Shown: positions 36,364 through 48,600 of the stretch, piece after piece
Numbering within the stretch: the stretch's first letter is position 1
How the letters are laid out: each line of letters opens with the position of its first letter
Assembly (NCBI GenBank): GCA_037962975.1
Contig: CM075669.1
Span: forward strand, 121,164,501 to 121,228,500
Direction: 5' to 3'
DNA from: Clitoria ternatea
Lineage: Eukaryota > Streptophyta > Magnoliopsida > Fabales > Fabaceae
DNA: 64,000 bases
Position numbers and translations under genes: made by a program
The notes under the pieces: generated by a model
What the model was told of the DNA's origin: nothing
Databases searched by the model: none
Seen by the model: the letters and a program-made list of their open reading frames with translations, nothing else

Positions 36364-38300
36364 CACCAGTGGAAAAAGTGGATATAATCACGGCTAAAAA
36401 TAGCCTTTAATCACGGTTAATGAACCGTGGTTGTTGCAGCCATGGTAGTAGATGAGGGCGTTTAACCAAGATTAGCAACCGTGGTTATAAATTATATGTA
36501 ATCACGGTTGTTTGTAACTGTGATTAAATAAGAACATATGTAATCACGGTTATCGAGCATAACTGTGAATATAACAGACTATGTATATTCACGGTTGTCT
36601 AGCATAACCGTGAATATAAGTAGTCATAAAACTTCACTTACAGACTATGTATATTCATGGTTGTCTAGCATAACCGTGAATATAAGTAGTCATAAAACTT
36701 CACTTACTATGTATAATCACGGTTATGGTAGTAACCGTGGATAAGTAGGGTCTATAATCACGGTTGTTACCATAACCGTGATTAAATAATGAGGTTTTTT
36801 TAATATGGTTTCTGTTTTATTGTTTCCCAAACCTGCAATCAGACAACTAGCACAATATACAGTATATCCCAGAATATCCAGCAACAATATATAAAAAGAA
36901 TGGTATGTATATAACATTAATTTAATATGAATTCAAAACAACATAAAAAATGAAACTATATACAATTCAGATGAATGTAACATAATAAAATGTAAACCCT
37001 AAATCCTACACTAGATACATATATAAGAGAATAAAGATCCTATATCTAGCTAAGTCCTTTCTTGACTTCAATGAAGTATGAGGCCCATTGGTTTCTAACA
37101 TCATCTACAAGTGTCTTAGAGAAGTATGACCGGTCCTAGAAGTACTGCAAACAATGCACTAAACAATTAGAACAAAAGCTATATTTATTACATGAAATTG
37201 ATGAAATTGGTAGAAAACTAGTCTAAATGATGAGACTTACATCTGTCCATCCATCTACTAAATGTTGTTGGACGATGGTCAGCATGGTATGTATGACGTA
37301 ATAGCCACACTCGAAGGTACCCTCCTGCCTGTAAGACTACAATGGACATAAAATATAGAATAAGTGAATTCACAACTTAAAAAATATATATTGAAGATTT
37401 GAATGAATACGATTGACTTACTTTTGGGTGCACCCACGCAACTTTTCTTCCGCTAGACTTAATTCCAAGCAGTCGATTGTATCCAACCACCGCCCTACGT
37501 CAAATAAAACACAAGATAAGTTAGAATCGTATAGGTCCAAAAATGATGTACAGGTTAGGACTTATTTTAAAATTTGATGAAATTTCAGCAGCATTTCGCA
37601 TTGGTCTCTAAGTACGTAAAATGAGAGTGGTCAAATCAAATTCAACCACAACCAAATATGCACCCAGAGAACAACACAAAATACAAGTTACCAAAAGTTT
37701 ATCAAATTTTAAAATAACTCCTAACTTGTACATACTAATAATGACGTATAAAAAATAATTGTTCATCCCAAACTGTCTAAACAAACAATTCAAGATTCAA
37801 CACAAACGATGAAATTAATTAATTTAATGACCATTTGTGTCAAATCTCAAACGGGGAACTACGGTTCACTTATGCACAGCAACTTTCATACTACTAGTAT
37901 GAGCCTACGAGTTTGCAAGAATGACAACCACACACATACAACAGCAACAGAAATAACACGATATATACGAGTAACCAAGATCAATAGAAATAACATTATA
38001 TAAGTGAAATGTAAATTTTGATTAGAAATAATACCTAAAAATGTGTTATTTTGAAGTAGAAGTATGGTGTTGGATTATAGATTATGGATTACGGATTATG
38101 GTATTGGATTATAAGACTTTTAAAGTTTGGACTTTTATTTAGTAATTAGTATGATGTTTTTAATTTGTGTTATTTTGAAGTACAAGTATGGATTTATGGA
38201 TTATGGATTATGAATTATGGTATTAAATTATAAGACTTTTAAAGTTTAGATTACAGATTATGGAATGGATTATGGATAGTGGAATATAAGATCACATGAA
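36364..38300 (-). mobile_element. CACTA2: internally deleted, right-truncated CACTA
   Basis: It starts CACCAGTGGAAAAAG (one change from the CACTAGTGGAAAAA of CACTA1), followed by the same ATTCACGG/AACCGTGA subterminal repeats. The stretch 36364-37547 matches CACTA1 44928-46143. At about 37548 it jumps to sequence matching 52166 onward, so about 6 kb, including the 5' part of the Ulp1-type gene and all of TNP2, is deleted. Homology fades near 38300, and no right terminal repeat is found, so the right end is lost. It lies inside the protease gene of element D. Confidence 0.85.
37040..37510 (-). pseudogene. Last three exons of the Ulp1-type gene in CACTA2
   Basis: Segments near 37045-37140, 37245-37345 and 37430-37500 match exons 13, 12 and 11 of the CACTA1 gene at 45658-48767, with intron positions kept. 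All upstream exons are removed by the internal deletion. Confidence 0.7.
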
Positions 38301-39884
38301 CTTTCATTAATTAGATTAGCATTAACAACTTCAATTTGTTGAAAGTTTATTTATACATTTACTTTCTTATTTGTATTTGACCTTAATTTGGTAAATATTT
38401 TACATTATTTTTAATTTTTTAAATCTAATTATGTCTTCTAAATTTTCAATCCTATGTATATTTATCTTAATTATAAGTTTGATAATCTTTTATTTGTTCA
38501 AAAAAAAATCAACTAACACTCTAAACAATGGCATGAACTATTTTTAAACATCTTGTATTTTCTTGATTTTGAGTATGGATTATTTAGTTAGTAATTTCTT
38601 TCATTTTACTTATTTGATTTTGGTTCTAATCTTGCATGCTGATTTTGTTCTAATAATATTATTACTAGCATGCATTTTCTTTGATTTTGATGTCTTATTG
38701 AACACAATAAGTGGCTATTACACAAACAGATTAAATTTCATCAAAGTGCCAAACATAATCACACCAACATCGATCATTGAGTATATGTGAAAGTGGAGAA
38801 AATCAATAAGCATGTAGCATTCTGAAACTAGAAGTGATGAGTACACATTCAATTACTTCAATGTAGGGCGAATGAGCACCGAGTGGTTCCAGTAAGGGAA
38901 GGGCTGAATAAAATTTGAGGGCCTTCTTAGTGTGGTGTATTGCCTTTCCTCAATGCCCATTTTGAGAATGGGGAACAAACCCAGTTTGCTCTTGCAGTTT
39001 ATCATAAAAATAAAATAAGATGATGTCCCTCTCAATTGCCAGCACGTATTCTAACAGCTCTATACACACACACGCAGAGAAGAGCTTCGACAAGCCAAGT
39101 GAAAACATACACACACATACAAAAAACACACACACGCACAGGGATATACTAAACCAGCAAACGAACAGACACAGAGACACATATACAACCTTCGATTAAT
39201 GGAGTTAAACTAAACAGAGCACAAAAAATTTAAAAAAATCGTTTAGATAATGTGACTGTTTTTTAATTTGGAAAACTAGAAAACTAAAAAAGTTGTTCAA
39301 GTGCGCTCTATTTTCTAAATTTTTTTCAAACATTCTTTAATTAAAATTAATTGAGATATGTCTTATATATATTATTTATAATAATATTGTATAGTATATG
39401 CATCACATAAAAATTATGACAAAAATTTAAAGTAATATTAAAATAAGAGCAAATGAGTTTGTGTTTAAATATATTTCAAAATAGTAGTAGTAGAACCTTT
39501 CGAATTAGTAGCAGTTTGTTTCATATTCTTATTTGGTTACAACAGTCTCTATCTTGTAATTCAGTTATCTTATCTTGTAATTTAATTACCTTATCTTGTA
39601 ATTCAGTTACCGTCTTTTCTATTTGTTCACTTTTCTTAGAAAACCTTTTTAAAGAGTTTTCTGATTTTCTTAAAAAAATAGAAAATTAGTTTTCTATTTT
39701 TCTATAAAAAATTTTAAATAATTTGTAAATAAACAATTTTTCTATTTTTTAAATTTTTCTAAGAATAATTTTCTATTTTTCTAAAAAAACTTATGAACTA
39801 AACACAACCTTAAGGCTTCGAAGAAAAATGAATGACACAAGGGATTGTTCCAACATGTTTAGATCAAAGGATACAACCTAGGAA
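38301..39884. other. Unassigned AT-rich stretch between CACTA2 and element E
   Basis: It contains a CA-rich microsatellite-like patch (39061-39180) and three tandem copies of a 24-base unit like TTATCTTGTAATTCAGTTACC (39548-39615). A minus-strand reading at 38853-39035 (RQYTTLRRPSNFIQPFPYWN) looks protein-like but matches nothing I know. It could hold the start of the missing 3' LTR of element E or host DNA. Confidence 0.35.
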
Positions 39885-40245
39885 TGGGTATCTGAAGCTT
39901 TTTGATAGAAAACAAATGACTAGAGGATGCCCCTAGCTCAAATTGAGAAATAGGATAGCCTAGGAGTTGATTCCTGAGGTTTTTGATAGAAAATAAATGA
40001 CTTAGGGGGATGCCTCTGCCTCAAAAATTGAGAAATATGATAGCCTAGGAGTGGGTTCTTGAAGCTATTTGACAGAAAATAAATGACTTGGGGAGATGCG
40101 CCTGCCTCAAATTGAGAAATGTGATAGCTTAGGAGTGGGTTCCCGAAGCTATTTGACAGAAAATAACTGACTTGAGGGATGGCCCTAGTTCTAATGAAGA
40201 AGTGGGATAGTCTAGGATTAGGTACCTGAGGCTTTCTGACAGGAA
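39885..40245 (-). repeat. Tandem repeat, about 84-bp unit, four copies
   Basis: The phrase GATAGAAAATAAATGACTTG recurs at 39914, 39995, 40081 and 40165 (spacings 81, 86, 84). Each copy carries a TTGAGAAATATGATAGCCTAGGA-like middle. It lies downstream of the element E pol gene. Confidence 0.85.
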
Positions 40246-40299
40246 GGGTACCTCGTTCGGTGACTAGAAAGTAGAGGATGCCTCGTTCAGCGATTGAAG

Positions 40300-40850
40300 A
40301 ACAAACATGATGCCAACATTGGCAATTGGGAAGAATGAACAGTGTGCCAACTTTGGCAATTGGAGTGAAAACTTTGTATGCCCGTTTTAGGGAAAGAAAC
40401 TTGAAAGACGCAAACTTTAGAAATTCATGAAATGAAACTTAAAAGACGCCAGCTTTGGCAATTTATGAAAAGATACTTGTGAAAAGCCTGCTTTGGCGAT
40501 TAAGGAGGAAACCTTTTGAGGTGCCAGCTTTGGCAATCAATTCCTATAGGAAGGAGAAACTTGAAAGATGCCAACTTTGGCAGTTGAGGGGGAGACTTTG
40601 AAGATACCAGCTTTGGTAATTGATGTTCCACTAGGGAAGAGAATTTGAGAAATACCGACTTTGGCAGTTTTTGAAGGTACCAGCTTTGACGATTTGGGGA
40701 AGAAACTTTGAGAAGTGCCAGCTTTGGCGATTTGAGGAAGAAACTTTGAGGAGTGCCAACTTCAGCGTTTGTAGTTCCACTAGGGAAAAAAAATTGAAAA
40801 GTGCCTGCTTTGGGGATTACGGTTCCACTGGGGAAAAGAACTGGGTTGAG
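40300..40850 (-). repeat. Minisatellite with GCCAGCTTTGGCGATT core
   Basis: About thirteen degenerate copies of TGCCAGCTTTGGCGATTTG occur at irregular 30-60 base spacing, some with GTTCCACTAGGGAA inserts. The core GCCA...TGGC is itself a small inverted repeat. The 127-codon frame at 40500-40883 is made of this repeat and is not a gene. Confidence 0.85.
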
Positions 40851-40889
40851 GTAAGACTTGACATGATTGTCTATTTTTAGCAACCTTCA

Positions 40890-41644
40890 TGAAAAATGGG
40901 TAAGTAATGCAGAGAATGAATTAAAATTCTGGTAGATCCCTTTGAGACCGTGATCCCTGAGATGACTCATGACCAAAGCAGAATGAACAAGGTAAAACTA
41001 GCTTCAGAGCTCGTGTCTTGCCCAGTCTCTGTGATGATTGCATGAGATGAGATCGAGTAATAGGAGCATCCTGTCCCTCACGACTTTAAATGTTTACCAT
41101 TCTTCCATTTATTTTATTAAAACACATGTTTTATCATATCAACAAAATTCATAACACATATCGAAGAGGGTGAATTTTATTCATGTATATCAAACAAGTA
41201 CAGATAAAGAAGAACAAGGAAAGTAAATGAAATAAATGAGGTCACATAGAACAGGTCAAGGACAAGTGAAACAGGGAGGGTTCATAGATCCTCCAGTGAA
41301 TCTCTGAGATTAACGAGAATCTTAATCCCAACACGACTTCATGTTCACCCTTCGACCTCGCCTTTGAGAAGGTAAGTTCAACAATGATTCACATGCCCCA
41401 GCTCGGATTTTCACTTCTTTGAGTCAGAGGTCTTATTCGTATTACCAGAAATTTGACCCTAACTTTTGCCTGAGCCGCCCTTTCGGGTTTTCGACTCACC
41501 GGGTCGCTCTAACTTTTGCCTAGGCCACCCTTTTAGGTTTTCAGCCTAGCGAGCATTATTTTTATTTTTATTTTTCTCTTTTTTTCTTTTTTTTTTGTTT
41601 TTCTCTTTTGTTGTTGTTTTTTTGTTTGTTTCTAACATTCCTTT
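40890..41644 (-). other. Element E 3' untranslated region next to pol
   Basis: Noncoding. Near 41455-41555 two diverged copies of a 50-base unit occur (AACTTTTGCCTGAGCCGCCC and a relative), rich in GCCGCCCTTTCGGGTTTT. A T-rich run lies at 41560-41640. No clear polypurine tract or LTR start is visible here. Confidence 0.5.
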
Positions 41645-42368
41645 CTTACGCAAAGTATTTCTTCACTGCATTTGCATTTATGGGCATCGGCAGGTTTTTG
41701 CCATCCATATTAGTGAGTATTAAGGCTCCTCCAGAAAAAGCCCTCTTCATGACATACGGTCCTTCATAATTAGGAGTCCATTTGCCCCGATTGTCCTTTC
41801 GAATCGGTAGAATTTTCTTGAGTACCAGGTCCCCTTCTTGGAACTGTCGAGGTCACACTTTCTTCTCAAATGCTCGTTTCATACGTTTTTGATACAACTG
41901 ACCATGACAAAGGGCAGTTAGTCTTTTTCCATCAATTAGGTTTAGTTGGTCATGTCGAGCCTGAACCCATTCAGCTTCTTCCAATTTTGCTTCCATGATC
42001 ACCCAAAGAGACGGGATCTCTACTTCAAAAGGCAAGACGACTTCCATGCCATATACGAGAGAGAATGGGGTTGCCCCTGTCGAGGTTCGGACCGAGGTGC
42101 GATACCCATGTAGAGCAAAAGGAAGCATCTCGCTCCAATCTCTGTAGGTGAGTACCATCTTCTGTACTATCTTCTTGATGTTCTTGTTGGCCGCCTCCAC
42201 TGCCCCATTCATCTTAGGCCGATAAGGAGAGGAATTATGATGGTGAATTTTGAAGCTTTCACAGAGTTCCTTCATCATTTTGTTGTTCAAATTCGTACCA
42301 TTGTCAGTAATGATTTGACTTGGTAGGCCGTATCGGTATATCAGTTCTCGCTTGATGAATTTGACCAC
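41645..42368 (-). pseudogene. Element E integrase, catalytic core second half and C-terminus
   Basis: The open piece 42368-41853 holds the second catalytic Asp (IITDNGTN), the Glu region (KMNGAVEAANKNIKK), and HGYRTSVRTSTGATPFSLVY, typical of Tat-lineage integrases. After a TGA near 41850 (probably a former CGA) the same frame continues as QFQEGDLVLKK, GKWTPNYEGPYVM and ends at TAA 41645. No chromodomain is present, as expected for Tat/Ogre. It lies in frame with 42420-42779, separated by a stop. Confidence 0.9.
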
Positions 42369-42419
42369 AACATTCCTTGTTACATTGGCATATGAAGCTG
42401 CTTCTACCTATTTGGTGAA

Positions 42420-42779
42420 TTAATCGATGGCGACCAAGATGAAACGATGACCATTTGAGGCTTTTAGCTCAATGGGCCCAATGACATCCATGCCCCACAT
42501 TGAGAAGGGCCATGGTGCCGACAAGACATTTAGGGATGACGGGGGTGCATGAAGATGGTCAGTGTATATCTGACATTTGTGACATTTTCGAACATAGGTG
42601 AAGCAGTCCGCTTCCATGGTCATCCAGTAATAACCGGCCCTCAAGATCTTTCTTGACATGGCGTGTCCATTAGCGTGAGTCCCAAAAGATCCTTCATGAA
42701 CATCCCTCATGATTTTATTTGCTTCAGCAACGTCAACACACCGAAGAAGGACAAAGTCATAGTTTCTTTTGTAAAGCAC
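42420..42779 (-). pseudogene. Element E integrase N-terminal zinc domain
   Basis: One hundred and nineteen residues with an HHCC zinc finger (HEGSFGTHANGH; then C66 and C69 in RKCHKCQ) and the first catalytic Asp in MWGMDVIGP. It is shifted by two bases relative to the RNase H frame upstream and stops at TAA 42420 before the rest of the core. Confidence 0.9.
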
Positions 42780-43741
42780 ATCCCCATTATAGCACCTTCG
42801 GGGTATTCTTGAGTCTGGATATATCTCTTAATATCATGGTACCAAGGTTTCCCATCAGACTCTTTTTCCATCATTTGACAATATGCAGGCTCACAATGTT
42901 TCTTTACTTTGATGAGAGGCATATCGTAGTCACTACTTACTTCGAACGTTGAGGCAAGGGTAGCCAAGGCATCAGCCATCTGATTGTCATCCTAGAGAAT
43001 GTGATGAAAAGAGATCTCGTCAAACTCTTTGATCATTTCCTTGATATGATCATGATAAGGAATCAACTTGCTGTCCCTAGTCTCCCACTCGCCTTTCAAT
43101 TGGTGGATGACCAAAGTAGAGTCCCCATAAACTTTCAACAATTTTACTTTTGCGTCCAACGCTGCTTGGATCCCTAACGAGCATGCCTCATATTCAACAA
43201 TATTATTGGTACAGTCGAAACACAATCTGGCATAGATAGGGATAAATTCCTTATCGGGCGAGATCAGGATGGCCCCAATTCCATGCCCCAGTGCATTAGA
43301 AGCTCCATCAAATCTCAGGGTCCATTTATCTTTCTGACCACCTTCCTCATTGAATAGTGTCAGGATATCTTCATCCGGGAAGTTAAACTGCATAGGCTGA
43401 TAATCATTGATGGGTAGGTGTGCCAAGTAATCTACCAGAGCACTTCCTCTTATGGCCTTTTGAGTGTCATATATTATGTCGTACTTAGTTAATAGCACTT
43501 GCCAGTGAGCGATCCTTCCGGTCAAAGCAGGTTTTTCAAAAATGTACTTGACGGAGTCCATCTTAGAAACTAGCCAAGTGGTGTGACTCAACATGTATTG
43601 CCTTAGGCGCTTAGCGGCCCATGCTAACGCGTAACAAGTTCGCTCTAAAGCGGAGTACCTCATTTCACAATCAGTGAACTTCTTGCTTAAGTAGTAGATA
43701 GCATGTTCCTTCTTTCCAGTTTTATCGTGCTGTCCTAACAC
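42780..43741 (-). pseudogene. Element E RNase H pair
   Basis: The open pieces 43741-42992 and 42979-42707 are in one frame. The first part is the RNase H that follows RT (KKEHAIYYLSKKFT, YALAWAAKRLRQYML). Around residue 140 a second RNase H begins with WTLRFDGASNALGHGIGAIL and continues NNIVEYEACSLGIQAAL and VYGDSTLVIHQ; the D, E, D acids are visible. A second, archaeal-type RNase H is a marker of the Tat lineage. An added stop separates the fragment MADALATLAS that leads to integrase. Confidence 0.88.
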
Positions 43742-43987
43742 AACCCATGGATTCGTTCAATACAGTTAGATACAAGATAAGTGGCCTTCCTGGGGTTGGG
43801 GGCACCAAAATTGGTGGTTTTTGTAGGTACTGTTTAATCTTTTCAAAATCTGCTTGACAGTTCTCATCCTATTGCCCCAGTTGGTTCTTGTGGAGTAACT
43901 TGAAGATCGGTTCACAAGTCGCTGTCAATTGTGAAATAAATCGGGCAATATAATTGAGCCTTCCCAAGAATCCTCGAACTTCTTTTT
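43742..43987 (-). pseudogene. Element E RT-RNase H connection, frameshifted
   Basis: No long open frame, but pieces of the connection domain can be read in shifted frames: FLGRLNYIARFISQLTATCE, IFKLLHKNQ, ILVPPTPGRPLILYL, VLNESMGC. At least two frameshifts and two stops break it. Confidence 0.75.
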
Positions 43988-44914
43988 CTATACGGGAGGG
44001 GGCATCTCGAGAATCACCTTGACTTTGTCGGGATCAACCTCTATCCCTCTTTTACTTACTATAAACCCCAGTAGCTTGCTTGACCTCGCGCCAAAAGTAC
44101 ACTTGGCAGGGTTCAATCTGAGCCTGAACTTTCTCAATCGTTCAAAAAGCTTCCTTAGATCGCTAATGTGCCCTTCATCTGTCCTAGATTTGGCAATGAT
44201 GTCATCCACATAGACTTCTATCTCTTTATGCATCATGTCATGGAAGAGAGTTACCATCGCCCTTTGGTAAGTTGCCCCAGCATTCTTCAACCCAAAGGAC
44301 ATCACCTTGTAGCAAAAGGTGCCCCATAGGGTAATAAATGTGGTTTTCTCCATATCTTCAAGTGCCATCTTGATTTGATTATACCCTGAGAAACCATCCA
44401 TGAATGAGAAAATGGAATGCTGAGCTGTATTATCAACCAAAACATCGATCTGTGGTAGGGGAAATTCATCCTTGGGAGTAGCCCTATTCAAATCTTGGTA
44501 GTCCACACACATCCGTACCTTTCCATCCTTCTTTGGAACAGGGACAATGTTGGCTACCCACTGAGGGTATTTTGCCACAGCTAGGAACCCAGCATCAAAC
44601 TGCTTCTTAACCTCCGCTTTGATCTTTAGGAGCATTTCTGGCTTCATTTGGTGTAGCTTCTGCTTTATTGGAGGGCACTCAGGTTTTAAGGGTAGTTTAT
44701 GCTCGACAATGCTAGCATCGAGTCCAGGCATATCTTGATAAGACCAGGCAAATATATCATAAAATTCCATTAACAGCTTGATTAAATCTTCTCTTTGTTC
44801 TCTACTTAGGGCAGTGCCGATCTTGACTTCCTTCCTATTCTCCTTATTCCCTAAATTGATGATCTCAACTATGTCTAGGTAGGGTTGAATCCCTTCATCC
44901 TCTTGCTCTAACAA
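43988..44914 (-). pseudogene. Element E reverse transcriptase
   Basis: Three hundred and eight residues. The linker LLEQEDEGIQPYLDIVEIIN is typical of Ogre. RT motifs are VPVPKKDGKVRMCVDYQDLN, FPLPQIDVLVD, FMDGFSGYNQI (Asp near residue 173), MSFGLKNAGATYQRAM and the catalytic YVDD (residues 235-238), then FGARSSKLLGFIVS. The open frame is intact except at its end (stop at 43988). Its upstream part is separated by CACTA1, which inserted 14 bases to the right of 44914; removing CACTA1 and one TTG copy restores the linker frame to 54279-54389. Confidence 0.92.
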
Positions 44915-44924
44915 CCTTGTCAGC

Positions 44925-44927
44925 TTG
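44925..44927. repeat. CACTA1 target duplication, left
   Basis: TTG, matching 54276-54278. A 3-bp duplication is diagnostic of CACTA transposition. Confidence 0.9.
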
Positions 44928-44939
44928 CACTAGTGGAAA

Positions 44940-45395
44940 AAATGGATATAATCACGGTTAAAAAAGGCATTTATTCACGGTTAAAGAACCGTGGTTGTTG
45001 CATCCGTGGTAGTAGATGATGGTCTTTAACCACGGTTAACAACCGTGGTAATAAATCACATCTAACCACGGTTAAGAACAACTGTGAATATAACTTACTA
45101 TTTATATTCACGGTTATCGAGCACAACCGTGAATATAAGAACTGAAAGGTGTCAGTTACATCCACTTATATTCACGGTTATGATGGACAACCGTGGATAT
45201 AGATATATTTTATCCACGGTTGTCCATCATAACCGTGAATATAAGTAGTTTGTAACTGAAACCTTTTAATACTTATATTCACGGTTATGATGGACAACCA
45301 TGGATAAAATATATCTATATCCACGGTTATGGTAGTAACCGTGGATAAATATAGTCTATATTCACGGTTGTTGCCATAACCGTGAATAAATACTG
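44940..45395. repeat. Left subterminal repeat array of CACTA1
   Basis: About eighteen copies of ATTCACGGTT or TCCACGGTT and their complements AACCGTGAAT or AACCGTGGA occur in alternating orientation, so adjacent pairs form small hairpins. TNPA-type proteins are known to bind subterminal repeats of En/Spm. The same array opens CACTA2 (36385-36785). Confidence 0.85.
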
Positions 45396-45657
45396 AGGTT
45401 TTTTTTTTAAAATGGATTCTGTTTTATCGTTTCCCAACCCTGCATTCAGACAACCAGTACAGTATACAGTATGCCACAGCAACACTATATCAAAAGAATG
45501 GTATGTATATATATAACAATTTATTTTCTATATCAATTCATAACAACCTAAAAAATGAAAGTATATACAATTAAGTTGAATGTAATCTAATAAAAGTAAA
45601 CCCTAAATCCTACTAGATACATATATAAAAGAATAAAGATCCTATATCTAGCTTTGC

Positions 45658-48600
45658 CTAACTTCAATGAAGTGTGAGGCCCATTGCCTTCTAACATCAT
45701 CTACAAGTTCCTTTGGGAAAAATGACCGGTCATTAAAGTACTGTAAACAATGCACAAAACAATTAGAACAAAAGCTTTATTTATTACATGAAATTGATGA
45801 AATTGGTAGAAAAGTAGTCCAAATGATGAGACTTACCTCTGTCCATCCATCTACTAAATGATGTTGGACAATGGTCAGCATAGTGTGCATGACGAAATAG
45901 CCACACTCGTAGGTACCCTTCTGCCTGTAAGACTACAATGGACATATAGTATAGAATAAGTGAATTCGCAACTTAAAAAATATGTACTAAAGATTTGAAT
46001 GAATACGATTGACTTACTTTTGGGTACACCCATACAACTGTTTTTCCTTTGGGCTTGTTTCCAATCAGTAGATTGTATCCAACCACCGCCCTACGTCAAA
46101 CAAAACACAAGATAAGTTAGAATTGTATAGTTCTAAAAATGATGTAATCGAATTTGTGGTTATTTTTTTAGGGATGAACTTACCGGTCTACTATATCTTT
46201 CAGGTCTTGTGGAGTTGTCCGATGCAAACTATCAAAGTACAGAGCAAGATAGTCCTTCGGACAGATCACCAGAAGCCTCCAGTGAGCCCTGCAGTTACCA
46301 GTGATAAGTGAGACTTCAAAATGCAAAAATTCATGACAATAATTATGGAATAGAATATTACCCTTGATGATAGGGGCCCATGTATATAGGCTTCCCAGAC
46401 TCAAACATCCAATTCTGGATGTATGTCTGGGTGTTCTGCGAGGTATTTCCTTGCCTCTGTATGAGAGAGGGCTCTAAGAAACCGTAAGTTCCTTGGAAAC
46501 CCAAGTCCACACAGAGTTTTGCCAGAAACCTAAACAAGTTAAGACATGGTTAGCAACAAATAACTTGTATAATGAAAAAATTGGACAAAACAAGGATATA
46601 CTTACAGCTCCCACAACTGAAAGATAGAGCCGTTCAGCATCGACGTCCCCAAAATAATGTCACAAATGTCAGAATTTGTAACGTAAACTGGAAAATCACT
46701 GGGACGGCCGAACACTAGTGGCTGCCATAGGACCTGAACAGTGTCGTCTGCTTGCTCATACCCGATGCGCCATAGCATCCGGATGGGATCCTTGGCCGGG
46801 TCTGGCTTCTTCAATGTCTGTTCCTGTTGAACAATTGACAACCATCACATTTTGTACCATAATTGACAAGGAAATAAAGCTATTTAGTGTTTAGGGTTTT
46901 TACCTGTCCAGGGGCAATCACCAGAAGTCTGTTGGGCCACATCAGAAAGTGGCCCACCGCCTGACCGACGGTCTTCACCTCCTGAGTTGCCACTGGCACA
47001 GCAGCATCCTCCTCGAGGACGAGCACAACCGAGACCCTGGACATACCATCAGGTAATGTCTGATGGTGAACCACAGGGCCTAAGTTGTACACCATACCAG
47101 TGGCAACTGGCTCCTCCGACCCGTCAATGAACAGGTCACATTGACGGGTGTCTGGTGGCTCGACCCCGTCATCGTCAGGGTCAGCCGCAGCGCACGACCC
47201 CTTAGTGCTAACCTTCCGTACCTACATATTTACACATCAAGCAGAAGTTATTCAACAATGAAATAAAGTGATTACAAACAATAAAATTGAGGAAATTAAA
47301 TAAAGAATCTAACCTGTGGGTCGCTGGCTGGTGCAGTAGTCTCCTGGTGGTGGCTGAGTGAGGCCTTCATCTCCTCCCTGAATCGGGCCATCTCCTGGTG
47401 GAGCCTAGATATCTCCTCCTGGTACTCAGCCTTCACAACAGCCACCTTTTGCTCCACCATTTGCTCAAGGGATGGGGCAGGGTCAGGAGCACTGTAATAG
47501 GCGTGGAGGCCTGTGAAATGTGAATGATTAGCCCATAATTGTTTAACAAATAACAAAATGAAGGCATAGAGTTAGTTAGCACTTACCTATACCTCGACCA
47601 ATAGCACGCACTCTTCCTGGGTGCTCTGGCCTGCCGATGGCGGTAGTCAAAATATCCTCCCGTCCATGGGCTACGAAAGACCCTTGGGTTGATTGCTCAA
47701 CCAAAGAATCCTGAAACCAAACAAGTTAGTATTCACTTCCTTCACGTAAACTGAAAAACAGACACTGATATAAAGGGGAATACTTACTATCCGTGAGGTA
47801 ACCTCCTAAGCCTGTGAGGAAGTGTATTCCCCACTCTTCTTGATCCTAGCCCGCTTTCATTTGTCGTGGCGTGCAGGTGGGGAAGGGGGATCCACAATAC
47901 CAGTGTCAGTCTGACACTAACTCAGCCTCTCCTGTGCCAGCCGCTCCTCCAATCTACGGTAACCCCCATGTGACAGTGTGTGTGGGCAGTCATTTAGCTT
48001 CCTAGTCTCCTTGGCTTTCTTTCTGGTCTCCTACAACAAGAAAAAAATATTCACAGTTAGCCGTATAAATTATACATAATTTAATCATCTAAAAACCAAT
48101 GTACCTGAAACTCGGCAGAATGTCTAGATGCAACAAAAGCATCCCAGGTCTCCTGATCGATGAATGGATATTTCTCTCCAGGGAACTTTCCTTGGTCATC
48201 CCCGAATACATACCTACAATGAAAGGTACATTAAAACTAAGGATTGGTACAATTTGGTGAAGCGTTGATTAAGAATTTAAAGTTCAATATACCTCGTGGT
48301 GAGTATGGATTTGAACGACCTCCATCGCTCAGCCATGATACCAAGGACCTTCCTCCTCGCTATGCCGGAAGATGGTATGTCAAAAGAATCCTACATGAAA
48401 GGAGTTAGTCCATAAAGGAGTCCTTATTAAGAGTTACATGAAATAATACACTAAAATAAAACTTAAATAATATCTAAGTTACCAGAACATCACTCCATAG
48501 CTGGTTCTTCACCACCTCCTCGACACTATCCCAGTCGGGGATAATGATGGACACCTTCGACCGTACCACAACCCCCAGATAACTGCTCAACTTCGTGGCA

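Noticed and set aside
38853..39180. Protein-like minus-strand reading between CACTA2 and element E
   Set aside because: It is too short, recognised by no family and next to microsatellite sequence; kept only as a remark in the unassigned stretch.
40500..40883. A 127-codon minus-strand frame with internal repeats
   Set aside because: It is produced by the GCCAGCTTTGGCGATT minisatellite in the element E 3' UTR and has no conserved motif.
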